A stretch of DNA of 64,000 nucleotides from Phyllostachys edulis (Eukaryota; Streptophyta; Magnoliopsida; Poales; Poaceae): assembly GCA_036346405.1 (NCBI GenBank), contig CM070568.1, positions 36,428,820 to 36,492,819 of the forward strand, written 5' to 3'. The position numbers and the translations under genes are program-made. Each line of letters opens with the position of its first letter. Within the stretch, counting starts at the first letter, position 1. Below are positions 9,369-20,390 of this stretch, piece after piece. The notes beneath the pieces are model-generated. The model had not been told where the DNA came from. It ran no database searches and saw nothing but the letters and a program-made list of their open reading frames with translations.

Positions 9369-11720
9369 ATGGCTCCTACCAAGAAGTACTCCAAGTCCGC
9401 GAGGCCTCCTCTCACTTCAGAGCATAGGGAGCCCACGGACGACTAGTCCGTTCCCCGAAGAAGCCCAAGGCATGGGTTATCTTCGGAGATCGAGCTATTC
9501 ATCCCGGATGAACAACGTCTGCGCATTCCAGTGCCGCCAGCATCCCCACCTCCATTGCACCAGCTGACGCGGTGTCTGGCCCAAGGCAAGAGGCCCGAAA
9601 TGTTGCTGAAGCTCGAGGGCCATCCACCGCTCTTGGGGGGCTCGACGCCGCTAATTGCAAAGCAATGGTGGAGGCAACATAGGCGGTGGTGGACTACATG
9701 ATGGCCACGCATCCGCCTCCTAGTGGCCCTCGGCCGTCTCCCGCTCCCAAAGACCGCCTTGATTCAAGTGACCACCGACCCGGCCGAGATTTTTCCTCGG
9801 AGGAGGGCGAGGGCATCCTTACAACCTCCCTCCACTCGCCCACGCGGCGGTGATGAGCGGGCTCCTTATTGGCCAATGCACCCACCAAACTCTGGATGGG
9901 GAGGAGCTCAGCCTTTTCCATTGCAATTCATCCCGTCGCCCAAGCCTCCGAGGCCTGAGTTCATACCCCACGAACAGGCGCCGCGACCTCCTCTAAGCTC
10001 CTCGCTTGGGCAAATGCACTGCACCGAGATGGTGAGTCAACTCCCCGATGAAGTCTTTGGGCTCCATCCTCAAGGTGCTACATGGCCGGGGGCGACTAGG
10101 GAGCCCGTGAGGCCAAAAGTTGCTCCCCCGGTGCCCCCTCCAGCACCTTCAGGCGGAGGGACCATTCCACCCGTCATGACCCAAGTGCACTCATCAAGCC
10201 GTAAGGATTCACATCAAGGAGGCTGTGGCCGAGGTGGTCAGAAGAGCATATACTCTGCAGGCACTAGGCGTGTCCCCATGCCACCAATCAGATCCGCTGG
10301 GGAGCGCGGTCACCACCGCCACGAAGAAGAGGATCTTTGAATCACTAATCTCCGCGGATCAAGTTGCAAGTCGGCGCGCGCTCAACTTCGCCAATCGCCA
10401 GACCATCGCCGCCACCGGCGGCATCTAACTCTTCCACCGGAGAGCCCGCCACCGCCGTCGTCGCACCTTCGATCACCATCATCACAAGCACACGAAGGGC
10501 AGGCGTCGAGAGATCGAATCCTCTCACAAGAGACATCTGCAAAACTCCTTTCCGTGAAGTTCCTTTGCCTAACCTCGGGCCTTCGATGGGGACTCGACCC
10601 CATACAATTCTTGGAAGTATACTCCATGGCGATTCGGTAGGGGAGGTGGAGAAGTAGAGATGTGTAATCGCCTCCCGTTGTTCCTTTCCTGGCAGCCACG
10701 TTCTGGTTCTTCAACCAAAAGAAAGGCTCCATCTATTCTTGGGACGGTGAGGGAAGAGTTCAACATAAATTTCAAAGGAAGCTATAAGCGCCTATGCTCC
10801 CCAACCAGCTCTTCTTGTCAAGCAACAAAAGGGTGAATCCACAAGAGAATTTCTTAAGCGCTTTTCCAAAGTGAGAAGCCAAGTCGCAGATGCCCAGACT
10901 CAACGGTCATAAATGCTTGCAAGGAAGGGCTGCTCCGGAGAACTCAATCACGCTTGGGAGAGATCCCCGAGGGCGAACCATGAGCTCTTGAGGTCGTGGA
11001 AAAATACGCCCGAGGGAGGAAGATGACTGCCAAGAAGGGACTTCGCCATAAGATGAAAGCATCTCCCCAGGGAGGAGGTCAAAAAGCTCCTCCGGAAAGA
11101 GGGGCAAGGACTGGAAGGATCAATCCAGTGGCAGACGCGACTCCAAAGTCCTCATCATGACCGACGTACCTCCGCAGGAGCGTGGGGGCAACTCCACCAG
11201 AGGACCCAAGAAGGAATCGGGGCCTAAAGCCCACTGGAAGGGGCGCCCTGGTGAAGGCCGCAATGAAAAAAGAGGTGACCCAAATCCAGGAGACGGACGC
11301 TGGTGCGCCTACCACAAGATGCGTGGGCATGATACAAATGAGTGCCGCTAGTATGCTGCTGAAATAGCGAAGCTTCTCAAACGCGGCCCTGAGCCGCGCC
11401 ACGGGTCGCCATCACGTCCCACAGCTGCAGAAGCAATGCCTCTTCAAGCAATTCCACATTGATCTGGGCCCTTGGTGATCTACCCCGGCAAAGCGGCGGC
11501 AGGATGCCGAGCATGAACTCCTTTTCAAGCACCGCAAAGACAAGTAAACGCGTCATAATAGGGGCTCGGCCTCCGGGCATGAGTCAAAGCGCCAATGAAA
11601 GGAATGCGCCGGGAGGTCAATGTCGTGGGGTGGCTCCTCAAAGCACCCTCCCAAGTGGGCAAACATTCCTCTTAGCTTCACAAACCGAGGATGCAAAGGG
11701 CTTAAGGTTCCCTCATGATG
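9369..11720 (+). pseudogene. Gypsy gag, broken
   Basis: The ATG at 9369 is the first after the primer-binding site, but the frame meets TAG at 9444-9446. A proline-rich N-terminal region continues in other frames to about 10340. A capsid-like region follows, with 'REEFN..FKGSYKRL' at about 10745-10790 and 'KYARGRK' near 11005. A zinc knuckle of the Tat type, 'WCAYHKMRGHDTNEC', lies at about 11300-11348. Gag normally forms the particle core and packages RNA. Several frameshifts and stops (10904 and 11349 among others) mean no single frame covers the domain. The end is set by the protease start and is approximate. Confidence 0.8.
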
Positions 11721-11734
11721 ATGCCCTTTACTAA

Positions 11735-14700
11735 CCGCCACGATATCCAATTGCGAGGTCTTCCGCATCCTTGTCGACGGAGGAAGCTCTGCAGATATAC
11801 TCTATTTGCGTACACTCAAGGAACTATGGGAGTCACGGGGGGGATATCATCATGGCATCCTGCTGCCATCCGATCGGCCTCTCACTGGTTTCGTACCAGG
11901 AAAATCCATTCAACCCCTTGGGAGGATTGAGCTTCTCATGACATTCGGAACACAGGAGAATCACCGCACGGAAGCTGTCAGGTTCGATGTCGTTGACATC
12001 GAGTCCCCATTCAATGCTATCATGGGAAGGGCAACTCTCAACCACTTCTGTGCGGCGGTCCATCAAAACTACATGTGCTTAAAGATACCAGGACCTCGCG
12101 GGGTCATCTCCGTGAGGGGCAATGAAGACTTAGCTCGCCGTCTATACCACAAAGCGGCAACTGACTCCGGCGACATCAACTTCCTCGAGACTAAGGAGTC
12201 AAACGAAGGGGCGCGCTCGCTTCTCTCACCAGGGAACACCAAGGACGTATCCCCCCCGGGGAGATGCTGTCTGAAGCCTCGCTCTGAGGGGGACCTGCAC
12301 AAAGTACAACTCTTCGGGCAAGACGACCCGCGGTCTCTTAGAGTCGGGGTCGATCTCCCAAGAGAAGTGGAGAAAGAGCTCGTGAAGTTCTTAAAATCCA
12401 GTACTGACGTGTTCGCTTGGACACCGTCAGACATGGCCGGCATCCCTCGGGAGGTGATCTAGCATCACCTCGCGGTGAGACCTGGATGCCCTCCAGTAAA
12501 GCAAAAGCTTCGGAAGCTCTCTTCCGAGCGGTGTCAGGCAATTAAAGATGAAATTGACAAGCTCTCAAGGGCCGGCCTCATTCGGGAGGTTTGGCATCCG
12601 GAATGGCTAGCTAATCCTGTTTTGGTAAAAAAAGTCTAACGGCAAGTGGCGCATGTGCATCGACTTCACCGACCTCAACAAAGCATGTCCGAAAGACCAT
12701 TACCCACTCCCGCGCATCGACCAACTCGTTGACTCCACCGCCGGGTGTGAGTTGATGAGTTTTTTAGATGCATACTCAAGGTATCATCAGGTCCACATGG
12801 CAAAAGAAGACGAGGAAAAAACAAGCTTCATCACCCCTGTAGGCGCTTTCTGCTACTTGCGCATGCCCTTTGGGTTGAAGAATGCTGGAGCCACTTTCCA
12901 ATGTCTCGTCTGTCTCATCCTCAAGGACCAGCTAGCTCGCAATGTGGAGGTTTATGTCGATGACGCTGTCGTAAAGAGCATTCAAGCTTCGTCGCATATT
13001 GAAGATCTCCAAGAGACATTCACCAACCTTCGCAAGTTCGGCGTCAAACTAAACCCTGAAAAATGCGCCTTCGGGGTAAAGGGAGGAAAGCTCCTAGGGT
13101 TCCTGGTCTCACAACGGGTGATCGAAGCCAATCCTGAAAAAATTCGCGCAATCCTCGACATGGAACCACCCCGCTCCACCAAAGATGTCCAGCGCCTCAT
13201 GGGGCGCATGGCCGCGCTCGGACGCTTCCTGTCACGTTCGGCGGAAAAGGGCCTCCCTTTCGTCAAGATTCTCCGTAGGCTTGAAGGTTTCCTATGGACC
13301 AATGAAGCCCAGAAGGCCTTCGAAAACCTAAAAGCCTACCTGGCAGCCCCTCCGCTCCTCACAAGTCCAAGACCAGGAGATGTGCTACTCCTATACCTCG
13401 CTGCAACCCCTGTCGCGGTGAGTGCCGTCCTAGTCAAGGAAAAAGAAGGAATTCAACACCCGGTATATTATGTCAGCGAAGCCCTGGCAGGCGCAAAGAC
13501 AAGGTACACAGAAATAGAGAAAATATGCTATGCTCTACTCATGGCCTCAAGAAAGCTTCGTCACTACTTTTTGGGACATTCTATCACTGTTCCAACAAGC
13601 TACCCCCTCAATGAGGTGATGGGGAACAAAGAGGCCACAGGAAGGATAGCAAAATGGGCCACGGAGCTAGCACCTTTTTCCCTCAAGCTCGTGGGGAGGA
13701 CTTCTATCAAATCTCAGATCCTTGCCGATTTCGTGGCTGAGTGGGCTGCATCCCCAGTCGACCATGAAGCACCAGCAAACACCTTAAACACCCCTAGCAA
13801 GCATTGGACATTATACTTCGATGGGTCCAAGCGTTTGGCAGGAGGGGGTGCAGGCGTCGTCTTAGTAAGCCCGGAAGGGAAGGCACTTGAGTACGCGGCC
13901 CACTTATCCTTCAACCCCACCAACAATGTGGCCAAGTATGAAGCGTTACTCTTGGGTCTACGCCTTGCTAAGGCCATGGGTGTCCGACACCTTCTTATCT
14001 TAGGGGATTCCCAGTTGGTTGTCAATTAGATGGATAAAACATATCAATGCCTCGATCAAAAAATGGCTAAATACTTGGACAAAGTGAGGAAGATGGAATG
14101 CCACTTTGCCGGACTTGAAGCCCGTCGGATCCCCCATGAAGATAATCACCGAGCAGACCGCCTGGCTCGTGCCGCAGGTTCTCAGGAACCCCTTCCTCCA
14201 GAAGTCTTCTTTGAAGTATTAAAAACGCCGTCAGTGGAAGAAGTGCCTGATCCCGAGCTACCCCCAGAGGTCAACGAGACTTCGCTCCTTCCTCCCTCCT
14301 AGATGACTCCCATCATCAAGTGCATACAGGGAGAAGAGGAGCCTGAGGATGCAGTAATGGCCTCTAGGCTACACTCCAAAGCCAAGGCTTATGTGATCAT
14401 TGAAGGAAAGCTCTACAAACGCGGAGCATACGCCCTTCTCAAGTGTGTCACAAGAGAAGAAGGCATTTCTCTTCTCCTTCATGTGCATGAGGGCCTCTGC
14501 GGCTCTCACATTGCGCCAAGGGCAACCGCAGCCAAAACCCTTCGTCAGGGCTTTTATTGGCCCACGATGGTGCAAGATGCCCTCGACATCCTCAAGACAT
14601 GCAAGGGGTGCCAAAGGACAGCAGCCAACCACAACGCTCCTGCTAACCCTCTTCGCACCATACCGATCACCTGGTCGTTTGCCCGGTGGGGAATGGACCT

Positions 14701-15523
14701 GCTCGGGCCATTCCCACCAGGCAAGGGGGGCTACAAGCATGTGGTGGTATCAGTGGATTACTTCACCAAGTGGGTGGAGGCAGAACCCTTGGCCTCCATC
14801 ACATCTCGGTCCGTACAGAAGTTCTTTTGGAAGAATGTTGTGTGTCGCTTCGGGGTTCCCAAAGAACTCACAGTGGACAACGGTACTCAGTTTGATGCCT
14901 CCTCCTTCAGGGATTTCTGTGACTCCATCGAGACCACCCTTTGCTTCGCATCGGTGGCTCACCCAAAAACCAACAGGGCTGTGGAAAGAGCTAATGGACT
15001 AATTCTGCAAGGCATACGACGTCGTCTCGAGGCAAGTGCCCTCAAGCGAGGAACATGGGCGGAGGAGCTCCTCAGCGTCCTATGGGGATTACGCATGACT
15101 CCTAGTCGTGCCACTGGGAGAACTCCGTTCTCGCTGGTGTACGGGGCAGAAGCTGTCCTCCCTGCTGAAATCCACCACCGCTCCCTCCGAGTGGAAATGC
15201 TCTCAGGGCCATCGCCTGTTAGCTTCACCCAAAATGAGGACAACCATAGGATTGAGGTGGACTTCGTTGAGGAGATCCGCGACCAAGCCCTCCTTAAGCA
15301 TGCCGCTTACAGACAGGAGGCTGCCCGGTTCTACAACAGCAGGGTGAAGGAACGTGCTTTTCTTCTTGGTGACCTTGTCCTCAAAAGGGTCACCGACCCG
15401 ACGGCTCAAGGGAAGCTTCACCCCAAGTGGGAAGGGCCCTACCGTGTCTCCTCAGTCCTAGGATCAGGTGCTTACCGACTTGCTACCCCGAAGACAATCA
15501 CCAAGCATGCATGGAGCAGATAA
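11735..15523 (+). pseudogene. Gypsy pol: protease, reverse transcriptase, RNase H, integrase
   Basis: The aspartic protease motif 'LVDGGSSADIL' has its Asp codon at 11776-11778. RT includes 'RMCIDFTDLNKACPKDHYPLP', 'MPFGLKNAGATFQ' and the catalytic YVDD at 12953-12964. RNase H has 'LYFDGS', 'KYEALLLGL' and 'LGDSQLV' (13815-14025). Integrase has an HHCC zinc finger ('HVHEGLCGSH'...'CKGCQ') and the D,D,E residues in 'GMDLLGPF', 'TVDNGTQF' and 'AVERANG' (14475-15000). The polyprotein is cut by TAG at 12460, 14027 and 14300 and shifted by one base in an A-run near 12630. The frame from 12653 to 15523 is otherwise open across the two internal TAGs. The 'KACPKDHYPLP' style of RT places it with the Tat lineage. 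Enzyme order RT-RNaseH-IN is Ty3/gypsy. Confidence 0.95.
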
Positions 15524-15663
15524 GCTCATAAGTTTTACGCTTAAAACCCTCTTGTATGCCCTCCGTGGCACTTATCAAAGTGTAAACACCATGTTGCTCA
15601 ATGAAATGAAGACATGAGATTCCGGCACGATCCCTCTATGTATGCAATTATGCTACAATTTCG

Positions 15664-16033
15664 TGATAACCCCTTAACACGCTGCTGTTAAGGGACGGGC
15701 CACGATTCCGGGGTAGTTCCTTAACACGCTGTTGTTAAGGGGCGGGCCACGATTCCGGGGTAGTTCCTTAACACGCTGCTGTTAAGGGGCGGGCCACGAT
15801 TTCGGGGTAGTTCCTTAACACGCTGCTGTTAAGGAACATGTCTGTTTTGTGTGTATGTTCCCAAATACATGCTCGTCGGCAATTGAAGAGTTTGCCTTCT
15901 AACACGTTGCTGTTGGAAGGCCACCCTCTAACACAATGTTGTCAGGAGGTTGCACCGTTTCAGGAGATCGTCTAACTAGCACGCTTACAACCAATTGTAA
16001 GGACTTGCTCCTAACACGCTGCTGTTAAGGAGC
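15664..16033 (+). repeat. Hairpin array downstream of pol
   Basis: Eight short inverted repeats lie head to tail. The first four sit in 47-bp units (at about 15670, 15719, 15766 and 15813) with stem CCTTAACA / TGTTAAGG and a six-base loop. The next copies (about 15895, 15925, 15985 and 16007) have changed stems that still pair: CCTTCTAACA/TGTTGGAAGG, CCTCTAACA/TGTCAGGAGG, CTTACAA/TTGTAAG and GCTCCTAACA/TGTTAAGGAGC. No ORF runs through them. Confidence 0.88.
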
Positions 16034-17044
16034 TGTCCTTACCCAGTAATCTCATAAGTCCTGCTTGACCCTTCCATTACAAAGGGTGTCACCCCCGTGG
16101 TGTGTAGGGCGCACGACCCCTGTGGTCTCCCCTAACTAAGTCCTAGGCAGCTTGGGCCTAGCGCCCGAGTCTATGGATGTGCTAAGGATTAGTCCCCCTT
16201 CAGCCTCCAGGCTACGCGCCGAATGACCCCCGGGTCACTTCTCGCTTTGCTCCAACGCAAGCAAAGGCCAGCTGTGCCTAAGATGCTCACATCCCTCGGT
16301 AACATATACCTACGAGCAAAACAATAATACAAGCCAACAACATTTACAGGTCCTGAGAGACATGCCCTCTCAATGGGCCCAAGGGCGCTTCCCTTATTAC
16401 ATCGGGCGTACCAAAGGCCTCACAAGCAAGGCACCCACACATTTTAGGAAGTGTTTAAAACTCCCAGTTACCTCGCCCACCTAAGGCTGGAGCGGAAAGG
16501 GAGCCTATCTGGGGATCGAAGCGTCTTGCGACGATCATTCCCAAGGCTAAACCACCCATCCTCTGTGGGCTATCCTCATAAGGCTGGGTTCGATCAGCCA
16601 GGCGCTCGGCCCCTCCGTGCACACCGCTTATATTTGATGCCAATCACCTTCTTAAACATGCCCTAAATGGAGTGTAACATCGTCATGTCATTTCCATAAT
16701 AGTGATAAATGCAAATGTAACCATGCTCTTGCATGGGAGGCTGCATGAACCCTCAGGCCTAACTCATCTACAAAAAGAGAGCGCTAAGCAGCCTAACATG
16801 ATATCACTACAAAAATCCATACAAATGAGAACATGTCGGCAGAAGTCATACGCTAGCTGGGGCGTCACGCTCTCCGTCTGCAAGGGCAGGCACGTGAGCT
16901 TTCGGCGCCAAGGATGAAGCAACGCTCTTCACGAACTCTGCCGCAAGGGGCCTCAGCGCAGCTCGCTCCCCTGGGGACGCCTTCCTCACCTCTGGGGTGA
17001 AGGAGCCACGTAGGCCCTCGCGCACCGCCTCCTTGCCTGAATCG
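16034..17044. other. Non-coding spacer of the gypsy element
   Basis: There is no convincing gene on either strand. The 5' half is C-rich with 'CCCCCGTGGTGTG' and 'ACCCCTGTGGTC' blocks. The 3' half leads into the end of the antisense gene. It probably contains the 3' untranslated sequence of both convergent transcripts. Confidence 0.5.
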
Positions 17045-19703
17045 TCACAGTGGTGGGAGATAGCAAGGGCCCCTGCCGTCAAAACTGGCATGAGCGGGAT
17101 TGACTCGGTCCTTCTGACTGGGAGAACAGTTGGACTCGCTCATGGGAGGGGGAACCCACGCCTCCGGCCACGTCACCCCTGATGGGACTGGGGCAACCTT
17201 CACTCCCAAGCTCTCCAAGGACCTCTGAGCAGCTAGGGTGATCTCCTGAAGCTCGAAGAAGTAGTTCAGCCGCTGCCAGGACTTGGTTACGTCCTCCTCC
17301 AAGCTCACATTCACATGTCGGATAACCCTAGATTTCTCCTCTGAAACCTTCAGCTTCTCCTCAGTAGCCTTCAGCTTGTCTTCAGCAATCCGTAGTTTTT
17401 CCTCCGTAGCCTTCAGCCTCTCCTCTATGGATGCCAGCCTAACATCATCGGCAGGGGCACTCACGAGCATCGCCATCGCCTCTGAAACATCTCCTCTATG
17501 ATCCGGGGGGCTTCATCCCTAATGATATTAGAAATGGAAGTGGCCTGCAAGGAGCATGCAAAATGCCAGCATTAGATGGTGAATGAAAAGCAGGTATTAG
17601 GCAGAAGAAGGTAATAACCACAAAGGTACACAGAAGTAGAGGTTCTGGCGGTGCCAGTCGATCCTTGAGAAGCAGGGAGAACTCCCCAACGTCTCGTGTA
17701 TCGCGGAAGTGAGCCATGTACTTGTTGTTGACACGCCCCTCGGTGAGACGACGAATCTGTGCTGCTGCATCATCATCATCGATGAGCGGGACAGCGTAGG
17801 AAAGCAACTCAGTGGAGGAATAACTCGCAGCCTCATCACGGCCCTTGTGCACCTGAACCTCAAGGCCGGGAGGGGCCTTCTCTCCTCCTGGGCCCTGAAC
17901 CTTGGGCAGCGCATCCCCCGCATCACCAGTCTGTGCTCCGACCTTAGCAACATCTGACGAACAGAAAACATTAGTGGGCAATGAGCAACAAATGAACAAA
18001 GGTGAATAAAAATAAAAATGCACCTGACCTTCATTGGCGCCGAAGAGAGAGTCGAAGGCGTCACAATACTGGACGACGGGTACCTCCAAACCACCCCGTG
18101 GGGTCGAGCCCAACTCTCCCTCCTCCATCTGCTCCTCCACCTGCGTACGAGGGACTCAGCAGAGCTGGAGCCGGTAGGAGACGCAGAGCTGGAGCCTGAA
18201 GAAGACGATGTGGCCTGAGAGGTCCCGCGGCTCTGAGGAGGCTCCCTAGCAATCCTGCGCTCGGGCTCAGTGGCGCGAGCACAAGAGTGATCACCGCTAG
18301 GGGGCTCCCTCTTCCTCTTCTGCAAAGATGACCTCTGGAGCGTCTTGAGATCCTGAGGCTCCTCCCCACGTGAAGCATGACCAAGGGTAGCCGGATGTGG
18401 AGGATGCCTGGAGGGAGGATGTGCGGTACTAGGAGCACGAGAACCAAAGTCACCTGCCAGGAGATGCCTCGCTCTCGCAGTAGGGGGCCTCGCTCCTGAA
18501 GCGGGAGGCTTTGTTGTCGGCTGACCCTTCCAAGGAGGGTCCCTGGTAGTGCCCTCTGGATCCAACACCTTGGCCTTCTTCCTCCTTGACGGATCAGGGA
18601 CCGGCTTGCCCCTGGGAGGCATCGCCAACTTAAGGCTTGTTAGCATGCCGTTACACCCCTACCATCGGAAATGCCAGCCTCCTCAAGTGCCTCGTACTCG
18701 GTGGTGGTCATCTCCCCAAGGATCCAATCGGCCTCCTCAACTGCCCTCTTGGGAGAACACACTGCAATGCACATAGCCCAAAAGTTGATTCAAGCTCACA
18801 AATCAAGGACAAACCACAAGTAAAGAAGAAAACTAGCCAAGTTGTGCCCACCTTTGCTTTTAGAAATTTTCAAATAGTCGCGGTTCTCGTCGACCAAGGG
18901 GCTAACACCCAGAAGGGTCATCTCCTCCATCAAGTCTCGAACACTGCTCCAACTGCGGACATCGGATGTAGCACGAACAAACTCCCAGTCGGCATCTGAG
19001 AGAGGAGGAATCTCAGGATATCTGTCCTAGGTAATCTTGGGCTGGCTGCCGATGTATGGAAAGCCCTCCACCCTCAAGTAAAACCACTTCTTCCCGGGAC
19101 GGCTCCAGTTGTATCTGGTGGCATGAACAGGATACTGGTCTTGGTGCTGAACAGTCGAGACCAGCGAGCCTAGCGGTCCGAACCTCCCGTTTGACCGCTG
19201 GAGATGGAAGAAGTAATCAAAGGCCGCAACAGTAGGCTTTAGACGCCTGCCTTCAACTGCCGTCTCGCACAGCCACAGGAACACTCTCACCCTAGCAAGG
19301 AGGTTGGGCGAGAAGTGCGAAAGCTCAATCTGATAGTGCTTCACGAGCGTCCGGATGAAGGGATGGATCGGGAGCCCCAGACCAACCTCGAACCAGGCTT
19401 TGAGAGCAACGGTGTACCCCTTTGGGGGGCAGGGGCGCTCGTCCGGCCCCGGCCACCGGACGTCATTTAGTGTAAGGCGGCTTCCAGGTGCCACCAACGT
19501 CGTCTTTTCCGCCTTAGTAAGGGTGGAAGGCTCGACTCCCACAAGAGCCACCTTGTCGGGGCCATCATCACAGATCTCGACCTCCTCGTCGGAGTCATCG
19601 CACGATGCGTCAATCCCGGCCGCCTTGGCCCGATCCTTGTCTCCCCTCCCCCGGCGGAAGAAACCATGGTTCTTGGTCATGTCAGCGGAGCGACCCAAAC
19701 CTG
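17045..19703 (-). pseudogene. Antisense gene of the gypsy element (Transposase_28-like N-terminus, coiled-coil C-terminus)
   Basis: This lies on the strand opposite to gag-pol. The first large exon (ATG at 19680-19678, preceded by a TTGCAG acceptor at about 19704) encodes an acidic N-terminus. It is followed by 'GLGLPIHPFIRTLVKHYQIE' and 'LSHFSPNLLARVRVFLWLCE', which resembles the plant 'putative gypsy type transposon' domain (Pfam Transposase_28). A TAG at 19027 interrupts it, but similarity to a continuing exon runs to about 18855, where a GTGGGC donor follows. Later exons (18770-18660, 18620-18040, 17950-17630) encode basic and Ser-rich linkers; a clear intron lies at about 17950-18040. 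The last exon (17476-17045) has heptads such as 'ATEEKLRIAEDKLKATEEKL'. The exon model is inferred. Its function is unknown; the same arrangement is known in other Tat elements. Confidence 0.68.
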
Positions 19704-19929
19704 CAATACCAACAATGCAAACAAAAAAATAGATAAGTATTGCGCAAAGGAGCATCAATACACGCATAAAATTATATAAGAAGTGAGTTTCTTCAGGCGC
19801 GAAGGAGCATCAACACTAACAGGGGAAACCACCCCTAAAAGTCCTATCGCCTTGCATACAGGCGCCCAAATGATAGGTATGGTTTGATCATAACAGGGTC
19901 AAAGGAAGGGATCGTGTCCGGAAAACAGG

Positions 19930-20390
19930 AAGCGGCCTCACACCCTCGGGGCCTCGGGACCCTCGAAGCCCCGCACCTTCGCGCCCTCGGGGCCTCGGGA
20001 CCCTCGAAGCCCCGCACCTTCGCGCCCTCGGGGCCTCAGGGCCCTCGAAGCCTCGAGCCCTCGAGGCCTCGCGCCCTCGAGGCCTCGGGACCCTCGCACC
20101 CTCGTGCCCTTGGGGCCTCGGGACCCTCGAAGCCTCGAGCCCTCGAGGCCTCGCACCCTCGCGCCCTCGTGCCCTCGAGGCCTCGGGACCCTCGCACCCT
20201 TGTGCCCTCGAGGCCTCGCACCCTCGGGGCCTCGGGACCCTCGAGGCCTCGCGACCCTCGAAGCCTCGAGCCCTCGAGGCCTCACACCCTCGCGCCCTCG
20301 TGCCCTCAAGGCCTTGGGACCCTCGAAGCATCGCACCCTCACGCGCCCTGAAGCCCTCGCGTGTCCTCACGCACTCGTGCCCTTGCACCC
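19930..20390. repeat. GC-rich minisatellite built from a ~9-bp CCCTCGAGG-type unit
   Basis: About 450 bases consist of permutations of CCTCG(A/G)GGC, GGGACCCTCGAAG and CGCGCCCTCG, with higher-order periods of about 27-50 bp. All frames stay open on both strands (Arg/Gly/Glu/Ala- or Pro/Ser/Leu-rich), which is a composition effect. Confidence 0.92.

Noticed and set aside
9693..10340. Proline-rich open frame as an independent gene
   Set aside because: It sits between the gypsy primer-binding site and the gag capsid region and is best read as part of degenerate gag.
15664..15834. CRISPR-like array of 47-bp repeats
   Set aside because: The units are contiguous with no unique spacers, and the context is a plant retrotransposon.
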